The notes under the pieces were generated by a model. It was not told the origin of the DNA and searched no databases. It worked only from the letters and a program-made list of their open reading frames with translations. Shown here piece by piece: positions 1-9,632 of a stretch of 64,000 bases of DNA (positions are counted from its first letter, which is position 1; each line of letters opens with the position of its first letter). The stretch is from Celoporthe dispersa (Eukaryota > Ascomycota > Sordariomycetes > Diaporthales > Cryphonectriaceae), in NCBI GenBank assembly GCA_016584495.1, contig WAID01000007.1, positions 3,954,001 through 4,018,000 on the forward strand. The letters run 5' to 3'. Both the position numbers and the translations under genes were made by a program.

Positions 1-1
1 C

Positions 2-3000
2 TCACCTGCCAAGAAGACCAACGCGACACCAATCTCGGCACATTTTGGGTCTCCAGACCTCGTCGCAGATCCATGGACCAGCGTCCAGCCTCAACCTGAT
101 GGTGACTCCAGTGCCGTCAAGCAGAACCACACGCGACGTCGCCACGCCCATCAGAAAGCAAAGCCAACTTTCTTCGACTTAGAAGACATCCAGAAGGAGA
201 ACGACGACCCGGACAATTCATCTCCCTCCACTACACTCCAGAAAGAGCCTTTCAATCTCCGTTCACGGCTTAGGCAGAAGCCTAAATTTCCCAGTCTACC
301 CTCACATGACACCAACACTCTTAATGGCGGCGACGAGGCCATCTCGCCAACTCCGCGTCCCGGACAGCCCATGAACCGAGCCCCCCATCATGGCAAACCT
401 CGTGGTCCTGTGTTAGACTCGAGTCCTGTGAAGAGCCGTCCCCAGCAAAAACATGAGCAATCACCACCTTCTTCGGGAGGCGGATTGCGTGACGTCGCTC
501 GTTCTCCAGATCTTCAAGATGGCCAGGACCTGCTGTATGGCGATGACAACGGCTCGCCAACACCGAAGACCAAGACCGCACGTTCCTCTCGTGTTACGAG
601 ACGCAAGTTGACCAATGCTACTCATGTTCCCGAGCATCCCATGAGGAGTAGTATCTTGCAGCTGTCATCTGCGAGTGCCTTCTTCAGGCAGCCGGAAGAG
701 CGAGCGGACGCGGACGATCACCTTGAAGCTGAGACTGGAGCTTCTGTCGAGCCTTTAAACTCCCTGCAGCACACCGCGCCGCTGTCTGTCGCCGAGCCAC
801 CCCGCAAGAGAGAAAACGACAAGGACGTCACGAATGAGGGAAATGACAAGAAGAAGAAGCACACATTGAGTTTTCTCTCTGTGGCTGCTTCCATCGATAT
901 GGATCCGGATCGATCTTCCCCCCAGGAGAAGCTCTCTCGCGCCATGAGAGGCAACTCTGTGGTGGGCGGGGGTCCCAAGGACCAGAAGAAGAACGCTGCT
1001 CGCGATAAGTTGGTTTTCAAGTCCAAGAAGAAAGTGAAGATTTCTGCTCTCGAGCTGCAAGACGATGGAATCGACAAAGGTGACATGGATGATCCATTTG
1101 ACATTACCAACGTGGCTTTGCCAGGTGGCGCATCTCCCACAGCGGCTGGGGCCAAGGCAAAGACGACTTCGAAGAAGCAGGCTTTGGAAAAGCAGCCCTC
1201 CGTCAAGCATCCTGATCAGGCGCCCAGGCGCAGAAAGGCCGCAGCGAAGGCCCGCAGGAGAGCCAAACCAACATTTGCGTCTCTTCAAGCTGACACCCCC
1301 ACTCCTGAGAGTGAAGAGAGCCATGCGGGAGACACGCCTGGGTCCGACGACCAGGCTAAGTTGACAACAGCTGATAAGTCTAAAGGCTCTATATCAACCC
1401 GGCCAGTCCAAGCACACCTGGCTTCGGCGGCTAATCAGAGCGTCATCGAAATTTCTTCAAGCTCAAGCCAGTATGGGTCTGAGGATTTTGATATGTGCTA
1501 CAACGATGCCGAGGATGAAGACTACGTCGAGGAGCGGCCTCAACCCAAGGCAGTCAAGACTGCCGTAAAGCAGCGTCGGGTCAAGAACGCTGAAGCCAAG
1601 GTCGAGAAGCACGGGATGGAGGAGATGGAAACTACTGATGAGAACGGTCGCATGGAGTCGCCGACAACGAAGGCCATCGGGGCACCCGTCAGTCATTCCT
1701 CCGCAGCCTCCGATAAGGAACACACACCTCAGGCTGAGATCAAGGAACGTGGTTCTGCTCCTCAATCTGATTTACCCAAGCAAGTGGAAACCAGCCATCA
1801 GCACGGTGGGGTTGCTAGAGAGCTAAGAAGCAGACCATCAAACAACAAACGTGCTGTCACTACTGCCGATGGAGCACCCACTAAGACCAAACAGATGAAG
1901 CCGACTCGTGAGCATCCCGGCAGTGCCCAAAACAAGGCTGTCAACAGCACGAAGCGAGATTACAAGGCGCCTGTCGGGAGGAAAACGAGGAAGCACGCGG
2001 GGACCGCGACGTACGCCAAACTTGACGCCGAGATTGACGGAATCCACGATCTTCATCAAGCCATTAGCGTCGAAGCCGCAGAGGGAGAAAAACACAACGC
2101 TGTTTCTTTTGGCATCAAAGGGTCGAGTGCTGACGGAAGCCCACGTCAGGACGACCTATCTATCGATCAGTCCACAGCGGCCTTGGCATTCGATATGGGC
2201 ACAGATCTGGATGATTCACCCTTGAAGTCCTCCAAGACGGATGCTGCGAGATTTGTGCCAATATTTGCTGGGGACAAGGGGAATGGGCGCCAAGATCAGC
2301 CGAAGAGTTGTCGAGGGTCAAAGAGACATGCGAGGGATACTGATGTCACCACTGATGCGAGGCTTACCGACGACCCTGATGGGCGAGGTCACCTGACGTC
2401 TGCCCAACCTTCATTCGATGATCCTGAGGCATCTTTCATTCCTGACAGTCTCGAACAGGCTGACGACGTGGAGCACATGGTTCCTGGCCAACCCTTGGAC
2501 TCTACTCCTATCGCTGATATCCTGAAGCCAGCATCAGGAAATGGCCGTGCTGGATTGAAACGACCAGCACCGGAAGGGGAATCGGAAGGGCAGCTGGTCT
2601 TCGAGGGGGAATGTGCATACAAACGTGCCGGTGGTGAGAAGAAATCATGGAAGCGGTCTCGAATTGATGGAGCAACAGCCAAAGGCCCGCGATCCTTGGC
2701 AATGCCCGACGCAAAAGGCACACACTGCTTGCCTACAGACGTTCATTTCAGTGATGATATCACCGTTCTTCCCGAGGTATATGAGCACTCGAGCCTCGGA
2801 AATACCGTGGTGGAGCGCCTCAGAGGCCTGGAAACGGGTCAACATGTCACCATGAGACATAATACTGTGGTTATGAGCCATGCCTCCAAGTCAGCAAACG
2901 AGCCAGTCAGACAGCAACAGACGCATCGACACCCAGTTGGTGTGCTGAAAGGACATCTCGGATTGACTCCCGCGGAGAATATCCAGACAGTGCATCCCAT

Positions 3001-3490
3001 ATACTTTGGCACACGTAGACATGCAAACAAGCATCAGTCGGCCAAATTTGGTGGGTGGAATGCGGACGCTGCCGACCACCAGCGACAGGTGGATCATGAC
3101 CAGGGAGTACAATCCTCGGACCGGCCAAGCGATGGTACCGAGAGTCTTGGGGATGTCATGCATCGTATCGTCAAGGTAAGCATACCCCCGTGTAGTAGGC
3201 GCCTCTTCCCCGGGTGGCAGCTCACAAGTGGCCAGGGCGTCCTCCGAGAGCTGAGGGAGAGAGAGGATCCCATTCATGATGTGGTTGAAAACTACCGGGT
3301 AGGTGGCAGCAAGATCGTGCGGAGCATCTCCAAAGCGCACGATGATGAGAAACGACAGATGTTTCGAGAATTTGAACAGAGCAGGCTGGACTATGTCGAC
3401 GTGTGCGAGAATGTGCGTGGTCATGTCGCGTCCCTTGCGGCTAACCTGCACGCCATGGATCCTGGCAAGATGACGGTGCATCCTGCCTGA
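2..3490 (+). CDS. Long disordered basic protein, 5'-partial (function unknown)
   Basis: The reading frame is open from the first bases of the window, so the start lies outside. At least about 1,140 residues are present. Nearly all of it is low-complexity and polar, rich in Lys/Arg, Ser, Asp/Glu and Pro, with many basic nuclear-localisation-like clusters (for example around 985-1040 and 1230-1265). Only the last ~100 residues look folded: a helical, coiled-coil-like stretch containing VLRELREREDPIHDVVENYR and DDEKRQMFREFEQSRLDYVD. A probable 60-nt intron at 3176-3235 (GTAAGC..CCAG) has a length divisible by three and no stop, so it does not break the frame; the 20 residues it would encode look unlike their surroundings. 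The composition suggests a nuclear or chromatin-associated protein, but no family is recognised. Confidence 0.75.
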   Translation, partial: SPAKKTNATPISAHFGSPDLVADPWTSVQPQPDGDSSAVKQNHTRRRHAHQKAKPTFFDLEDIQKENDDPDNSSPSTTLQKEPFNLRSRLRQKPKFPSLPSHDTNTLNGGDEAISPTPRPGQPMNRAPHHGKPRGPVLDSSPVKSRPQQKHEQSPPSSGGGLRDVARSPDLQDGQDLLYGDDNGSPTPKTKTARSSRVTRRKLTNATHVPEHPMRSSILQLSSASAFFRQPEERADADDHLEAETGASVEPLNSLQHTAPLSVAEPPRKRENDKDVTNEGNDKKKKHTLSFLSVAASIDMDPDRSSPQEKLSRAMRGNSVVGGGPKDQKKNAARDKLVFKSKKKVKISALELQDDGIDKGDMDDPFDITNVALPGGASPTAAGAKAKTTSKKQALEKQPSVKHPDQAPRRRKAAAKARRRAKPTFASLQADTPTPESEESHAGDTPGSDDQAKLTTADKSKGSISTRPVQAHLASAANQSVIEISSSSSQYGSEDFDMCYNDAEDEDYVEERPQPKAVKTAVKQRRVKNAEAKVEKHGMEEMETTDENGRMESPTTKAIGAPVSHSSAASDKEHTPQAEIKERGSAPQSDLPKQVETSHQHGGVARELRSRPSNNKRAVTTADGAPTKTKQMKPTREHPGSAQNKAVNSTKRDYKAPVGRKTRKHAGTATYAKLDAEIDGIHDLHQAISVEAAEGEKHNAVSFGIKGSSADGSPRQDDLSIDQSTAALAFDMGTDLDDSPLKSSKTDAARFVPIFAGDKGNGRQDQPKSCRGSKRHARDTDVTTDARLTDDPDGRGHLTSAQPSFDDPEASFIPDSLEQADDVEHMVPGQPLDSTPIADILKPASGNGRAGLKRPAPEGESEGQLVFEGECAYKRAGGEKKSWKRSRIDGATAKGPRSLAMPDAKGTHCLPTDVHFSDDITVLPEVYEHSSLGNTVVERLRGLETGQHVTMRHNTVVMSHASKSANEPVRQQQTHRHPVGVLKGHLGLTPAENIQTVHPIYFGTRRHANKHQSAKFGGWNADAADHQRQVDHDQGVQSSDRPSDGTESLGDVMHRIVKVSIPPCSRRLFPGWQLTSGQGVLRELREREDPIHDVVENYRVGGSKIVRSISKAHDDEKRQMFREFEQSRLDYVDVCENVRGHVASLAANLHAMDPGKMTVHPA

Positions 3491-5733
3491 TGCTGGAACA
3501 GCTATAGCGCCACACGGGACCAGCAGGTATTATCGGAGCTAGGTGTCCATATTGATCCCCAAGCTGGACACTGGTGACACATGCGGCCACCTCGGTCAAG
3601 TGCACGCTTCCAGCTGCGGTGTCGACGGAGCGCCTTGTAGACGAGGTCTGATTTTTGAACTCGTATTTCTATTTTGGTCTGTTTGAGGGGCCGTGGCGAC
3701 TGTGGTGTCATGTATGCGTTCGAATGGGTGCTTGCTAGTCGCAGATGATAGCTTTCTTTGTTCACGATCTTAGGAAGAATTCATGGTTCCTGTAGTTGAT
3801 CCACGCTCTTGAGGCCCATTTTGCGGGCTGTCTCTGATAACTTTCCGTGACTCCCATACCCAGGCGGATGTATGACATCGGACTGAACCACGAGGGGATC
3901 CACGACGCTGGCTTCTTCCACCAGGCTGCCCGTAGCCGTGAGCTGGTCAATCCGTCTCAAGTGACCATCCTGTTACCAAGCTGTTTGGAAATCTTCGTAC
4001 CACGTCATGGCTCGACGCGATTCGAGATTGACGTTATAGATGATTAAGCCTCGGACAAGGATATTGGAGTCTAGAAGGGACGTGGCGGTGCACGGCTTCT
4101 CTGCTTGCTTTTTTTTTTTTTAAATAAGGTTTTCAGGTTGCAGTCAGCCGGGGGCGGGCATCGGGAGGATGCAAGTCTGCCGAGCGCTGGGACCCCGCAG
4201 TGATGGGCGGGAGGATGTCCTGCCCACCTGGAACCCAAGAGGCCTTACCAGCTCTACCCTAGTGCATATTGGCTTGGTGGTCGTCGTCGCTGTTTTTTTT
4301 CCTTCTCCCTCTCTTCTTTTTCTTCTTCTTCGTCTTAGTAACGTCTACGTGCTCTCTCGGGTATTACGTCACTGAGCTCAGCAGCGTGGTCACTTCCAGG
4401 GCAGAGGAGAAGAGACTTGCCTCTCTCGGGGGGGGGAGGGGGAGGGAGGATCGGTTGTTTGTTCTGTGAAAGAAGCGGGAGATGTTATGCAGCGTATAAT
4501 CACTAATAAGGGCTTGAGTGAATGTACCATCCTAGAAATAGAATTTCATATATATTTTATTTTAATTTTTAAATTTTTTTTAATTTTCTTTTTGCGAATT
4601 GTCTTCGTCTTTCCATTGCTTTCCTTTTGGACCTTCCAACCTGTTGCCATTTTACGGCGGCGGGTACGAGTGCATTTGGGCCGCGATCTTCTCCCTTCCC
4701 CAAACGCCCCGCGTTTTCAGCTGAGGTTTGTCTGCGTCCTCCTCCCGCTGAAAAAGAAAATTCCAGCCGCAGCACAAAGACATCCTTGACCACGACATCA
4801 CTTCTCTCTCCTTGGAACTTTTGATTTTTTTTTCTCTTCTTCTCTTCTTCTCTTCTTCTTCTTTTCTTTGAGGCCGCCCCTCTACCCCTTTCAGCACGCT
4901 AGGGCAGCATTTCTGCTGGCCAGCCTATGTTGCGCGAGAGGGAGATCATTGGCATCCGACACCTGTTTTCCCCACCCGGGCCACACCCCTCGTTCCATCT
5001 GCCATTCAACCTTTTCTACCGCGTCGAATCTAATCTGGACTGTTCCACCCTTGATAAAAGAAATCCCAAAGGGAGAAGACCCTCGCCCACCCCAAAGAGA
5101 AACCCAAAAAAACCCAAAAAACCAATCAGACCGGCGGCTCGGCTCGTGCATTACAATTCAAGGCATAGTCACAAGGGGCTGGTTAGCCTTGCTTTGACGT
5201 ACACTCCAGTACACACCCACTACGTTTCCTGGCGATCGCCTCTCCACCAGCAGGCTCCACCCGCTGCGGAACACCATCGCCGTTCTTCACGCAAACCCCC
5301 TTGCGGAAGACCGGCACGCGCAGCCTGCACAGCAACAGCTCCTCCTGATATTGTCACCTCCACTCTAACAACAGCAGGGCTAGTTGAGCCTGGTCCTTCT
5401 CCTTCCTCATCGCACGTCGACATTTTGTGCCGGTCCGCTCGCGAGCCTCAGACGAGAGAGGTGGTCCCTTGGCTCCCTTCGGACCAGACCACCCCCCCCC
5501 CCGGACGACTTTGTCTCGTCACCAGAAAGAAACCGACGACACGACCACACACCCCTCCCACGTCACCTCCCCAAGTCGACTGCGTCCACGTCCCACCACT
5601 ACCCCCAAGCATACCCAAGTCTGCAATTACACATACACACACACACACACATACAGACCTACACAAACCTCAGCGACAGTCGCCGACCCGAGACACGAAA
5701 AGAAAGAGAAAAAAAAGAAAGGAAGAAGTCAAG
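3491..5733. other. Intergenic region and 5' leader of the Den1-like gene
   Basis: No convincing gene is seen. The stretch holds a poly-T tract near 4110-4121, a very AT-rich segment near 4545-4600, CT-rich tracts near 4820-4870 and a CA repeat at 5635-5651. From about 4927 the frame stays open into the downstream gene, but its translation is low-complexity and Pro/Arg/Thr-rich, as expected of a pyrimidine- and CA-rich fungal leader. It is therefore not counted as coding. Confidence 0.5.
5635..5651. repeat. CA dinucleotide microsatellite
   Basis: An uninterrupted run of alternating A and C about 17 nt long, within the presumed 5' leader of the Den1-like gene. Confidence 0.9.
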
Positions 5734-7306
5734 ATGCCGTTCAGAGACAGAGTTGCTCGTCGGTTTGGCGAAACTGTAAGCGCTTCAAAGTTCGGTTCTG
5801 CTTCAGGTCTCGATTTCGCTCCGGAGCAGGTCTCTGGAGCATGCGCCCTGTCTTCTGCTCAAGTTCTGTCTCCTTACGTCTGCAATTCCGGTACCGACTG
5901 CTCCGTCGCCGTCGGCAGCGCCTATAACTTAGAGGCTTGTACCGGTCGGGCTGTCAAGGAGGAGCAGTTCGCGCGCAAGGCTCTCGGGCCTCAGCACCGA
6001 GGAACCAGCAAGAGCAACAGGAACAAGAAGCCCACCAGGAAGCCCGGTCAGCAGAGGCCCAAGGGCACCAGCAGCCGCCGGACCTCAACTTCTACCGGCT
6101 CCTCCTTCTCTTCTCCCACCACCCGTTCTACCCGCTCCACCCGTTCTTCTACGCGCTCCAGCGCCTCTCCCCCATGTAGCGATGATACCTTTGTCGATGA
6201 CGACGAGGTCTTCAGCCGCCCTCGCCGTTTCGGCACCAGGACCACCAGATCCAGCTCAAGAATGGCATATACTAATGTCAGCGGCAAACAGCTCTCGCCC
6301 ACCTCGCCCTACCTCTCATGTGAGCACCCGCTGACCCTCCGCCCCGTGTTACCGCGCCCTGCTGACCTGTGTCCTACAGACCACGACGTCTGCCGTATGC
6401 GACCTCTCCCCCTGCGAATCCCTCCGTGTCGCCCGACCGCCGCTGACATGTGACAGTTACGTTCGAGGACATCAAAGCGCTGAGGAATGACTGGCTGACG
6501 GACAATGTGCGTTCACACACAAGACCAAATCAAGAAAGAAAAAAAGAAAAAAAGAATATAACCATGGACATCTTGGTCCCGTGTGACGGCATGCTGACGA
6601 TTCTCGTGTAGAATATCGCCTTCTGGGAGGAGTTCGTTCTCTGTCTGAACCCTACCATACGTCTTGACCTCTCAGGCTGACGAATCTCTTTTTTTTTCCC
6701 TCCCCCAATAGGTGGCTCGAGCGGGAGATCCTCCCCAAGTATCCTCAGGCCCGCATCTGCCTCCTCCGCCCGTCCATGACCTACCTCCTGATGCGCGAGC
6801 AAGACCCTAGACAGCTGCGACCCGTCCTCCCCGACATGTCCAAGGTCACACACGTCTTCCTGCCCATCAATGACGCCGCCTCGCGCACCCAGCCCGACGG
6901 CTCGCACTGGTCGCTGCTCCTGGTCAGCAAGATCGACGGCGTCGCGTTCCACTACGACTCCCTGGGCGGGGCCAACAACATGGACGGCGAGCGCGGCACG
7001 CAGCAGCTGTCCAAGCTCCTTAGCTTACCCCTGCGGTACCAGTCCATCAGCGACTGCCCCCAGCAGGAGAACGGCAACGACTGCGGCGTCTTCGTCTGCA
7101 TCCTCATGCGCCACCTGCTCGTCAAGCGGCTCCTCAACGCCAATGCCCGCGAGAAGGTCAGCATGAGCATGAGCAACAAGATGATCGACGCCAACGGCGC
7201 GCGCAAGGAGATGACCAAGATCATCGAGAGCCTGCGCAAGGAGGGCGAGAGGCGGCGGAGCGCCAGCCCATTCGCCAAGAGCGAGGGCGCCCCGCGGATC
7301 GACTAG
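5734..7306 (+). CDS. den1: Den1/SENP8-like Ulp1-family (C48) cysteine protease, probable deneddylase
   Basis: Five exons: 5734-6319, 6380-6394, 6457-6506, 6612-6631 and 6712-7306, giving 421 residues. The start at 5734 (GTCAAGATGCC) is the first sensible ATG before coding-like sequence. Residues 1-190 are Ser/Arg/Thr-rich and disordered. The C48 domain follows, beginning SYHDVCLTFEDIKALRNDWL, with catalytic His289 in SHWSLLLV, Asp306 in HYDSLGG, a Gln in PQQ for the oxyanion hole, and Cys348 in NDCGVFV. The spacing and the NDWLTDNNIAFWEEWLERE block match the Den1/SENP8 branch, which removes Nedd8 from cullins and other targets and so acts on cullin-RING ligases and the COP9 pathway. Exon 2 is only 15 nt and intron 4 starts with an unusual GTTCGT donor. 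An extra small intron near 5776-5829 (GTAAGC..GCAG, in phase) is possible. A SUMO protease is less likely. Confidence 0.9.
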
Positions 7307-8403
7307 TAAGCGATCTCGTGGGGGCTGGCGGTCCGATCGTACTCTCCTGTTCACAACGAGCTGCCTTGATCTACCGCGCACGGCTCACCACAGCCTAGGC
7401 GCGGAATATCGCCAGCCGGCTCGAAACAGTCCAGCTATGGAGACGCCATTCCAAGAGAAGAAAGAAGAAAAAAAAAGAAAAGATGAAACACGACGATACG
7501 GACCTCTTTGGTCTGTATACAACCCGGCCAGCACAAGAGGGCTAACCAGCATTACACGGCGGCAGGCGTTCATGAGAGGGAGGAGATTCTGTGGGCAACG
7601 GTACTACGGCAAGCGAGCAGAGGCGTTTTGCGAGTGTTTCTCTTTTCCCGGAGGGTCGGCGACGCTCATAGGTGGGGCCCCGCACGCATGGTCTGGTTAC
7701 GCATCTCCTGGGGTGCGTGGACAAGCACTGTTCGGAGCCCAAGAGAGTGCAGCGCGATGGGCGGCGGACGAGCCGAGAGCCGATGTCGAGGGCCACCTGT
7801 TTAGTCCAGGAAGACCCTCGGTATTGGCGACCGTCGCTGGGCCGACCTATTGACCGCTGCGACTCGGTCCTGCAGGAGCATACAGGCCAGGCTATGAGCG
7901 TGGTTTGGCTTTGATGACGACGAGATGAACCTGGATACCCGCGAGTTCAGGATAAGGTGTTGCAGGGTTAGAATACGATGAAATTTATTTCATGGCAAGG
8001 TCTGTCTGGTTACCCTTCTGATCACAATCAACATTGCCTCTTGTCTGGTGTTATCCTTGACAGCCTCGATCTGTACTGGGCCTGTCTGTTGTTGGCTTGT
8101 GTCTGCTCGTCTGTTGGTGCCGCTCCACAGCGTGCGTAGGTATGATGGTCACCCCAGGCAGCTGTGGATCGATAGACAGTGCTTGGGTCCTGTGTGAATG
8201 AGGGTATCTTTTTTCCTTTCTCGGCCCTGACTGGAATCTGTTTGGACGTGGTGGGGCGGGCGCGGAGGGCACCATACAGTCGCTGTATATGTCCCACCAG
8301 CTCAGTGTTTTCCTCCATAATGTATGCCGCCATCCCAAAGATGACTGCGAGTGCCGGGCCATGGCTATTTCCTGCCCGAGTGCTGCAGGCCGCCAGGCCC
8401 TCC
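7307..8403. other. Convergent intergenic region (3' ends of den1 and slx9)
   Basis: About 1.1 kb between two convergent genes. Open frames here are short, overlap on both strands and match no recognised family. I see no repeats or RNA genes; it probably holds the two 3' UTRs. Confidence 0.5.
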
Positions 8404-9126
8404 TCAGTCCGCATTCTCCCCCGTGGCCCTCCTCGCAAAAGCTGGATTCTGCTCCATGGTTGCTGATATAAACCCCCTCAGCGCCGCAAACCTGTTGGCC
8501 GAGGTGCTCGCCGCCGGTGGCCCTCTGCACCCGCCATGCGCGTGTCTCCCGCGCCGGCACTCCCCTGCGCCTCCTTGACGCCCGACAGCTGCGCCAGGTT
8601 GACGCCAAACCTCTCCATCTCCCCCCCTCACCACGCGCTCCTTCCTCCGCAGCGCCCCCGGCCGGCTGCCCAGGCTCCTGTGCCTGACCTTCCCGCCACG
8701 CGCCGCCTCGCCCGCCCCGACCTCCTCCGCCGTGAGCTCGGGCAAGGCATCCGCCAGCCCACCCATCGCGACGGCCGCCTCGGCCTGTGCCTCGCGCCTC
8801 CGCCGTGCGTCGTGACGCTTTGCGTTCTTGCGGCTGGACCTCGACGCCGCCGCGGAGGAGGGCTTGGTGATGCGGGAGACGAAGGAGGCGCGTCGGATGC
8901 GGGCGCGGTCGGCTTTGGTGTCGAGGAAGGTGTCGGTCACGGCGGAGTCGGGGCGGTGGACTTTGCGCGGGGCGAGGGGGTTGGCCAGACGCTCGGTTGC
9001 TTTGAGGCGGAGGGGTTTGCGTTTGGTGGAGGGGGGCGGTCGGGGCCTGGGGGTTTTGTGTGTGTTAATTGGAAGGCTTATTGAGCGAACCAGGTTCAAT
9101 AGATAGAGACAGCAATATCTTACCAT
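8404..9126 (-). CDS. slx9: Slx9-like ribosome biogenesis protein, frame broken by three single-base indels
   Basis: Slx9 is a small basic pre-40S factor needed for 18S rRNA processing and export. Conserved blocks are clear: NPLAPRKVHRP, ASFVSRI, GGLADALPELT, HRSLGSRPGALRRKERVVRG, EMERFGVNLAQLSG, and ANRFAALRGFISATMEQNPA near the C-terminus. They lie in three different frames. The model is ATG at 9126-9124, an intron at 9047-9123 (GTAAGA..CCCAG) directly after the start codon, then an exon to 8404. One surplus base in the G6 run at 9031-9036, one surplus base in the C7 run at 8621-8627 (plus-strand bases) and one missing base near 8535-8545 restore a single frame of 645 nt (214 residues), the expected size for the family. 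The changes look like sequence errors, but a decaying gene is possible. The promoter is shared with uba4. Confidence 0.8.
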   Translation of the reverse strand: MVRYCCLYLLNLVRSISLPINTHKTPRPRPPPSTKRKPLRLKATERLANPLAPRKVHRPDSAVTDTFLDTKADRARIRRASFVSRITKPSSAAASRSSRKNAKRHDARRRREAQAEAAVAMGGLADALPELTAEEVGAGEAARGGKVRHRSLGSRPGALRRKERVVRGGDGEVWRQPGAAVGRQGGAGECRRGRHAHGGCRGPPAASTSANRFAALRGFISATMEQNPAFARRATGENAD

Positions 9127-9632
9127 GATATTTTGTGTGCGTGTGTGTGTATCGGTGTATGTGGTAAGCCTACGGCGGTGTGAGGGAGGTCAAAAAGAGT
9201 CGAGAGCTTTTCGCTGCTGGTGTCGCATGTGAAGACGGAGGAGGATTCAGAAATATAAGTGTTGATAGAGCCTTGGCCCGCCAAAAAATTGAGAGACATG
9301 TCAACAGCCCCAGTGGGTGACCCCGCCTAGGACCCTGCAGGACAGGGGGTTGCCAGTGTCCGCCAGGTCAGGGGGGCTCCACAGGCGGTTCGTGCCCTGT
9401 CGCTCAGTGTACACCCACTGCCGGGTACCATATTAGTACAACCTCCAGGTCCTCTGTACATACAGTACTAGTAGCCCTGTAAGTGGACAACCCCCCTAGT
9501 CGGCCAGCTTCAGCCTCAGCCCTCCTCGCCCGGAATCTCCTACCGAACCAAACACATCCCTCGCTCACATTTATATTCGTTATCAGGGGTTGTCATACCT
9601 AGAGGAGGAGCAGCAAGGTGGAGGCACGACAC
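9127..9632. promoter_or_regulatory. Divergent promoter between slx9 and uba4
   Basis: About 500 bp separate two divergent start codons, so this must hold both promoters. A GT-rich stretch lies at about 9135-9155. No canonical TATA box or named operator is evident. Confidence 0.5.

Noticed and set aside
4927..5733. In-frame 5' extension of the Den1-like gene of about 270 codons
   Set aside because: The translation is Pro/Arg/Thr-rich and driven by C/CA/CT-rich leader sequence; the ATG at 5734 has a good context and leads into ordinary coding sequence.
7437..7853. 138-codon plus-strand frame downstream of den1
   Set aside because: It overlaps similar-length frames on the other strand and has no recognisable domain; a chance frame in GC-rich DNA.
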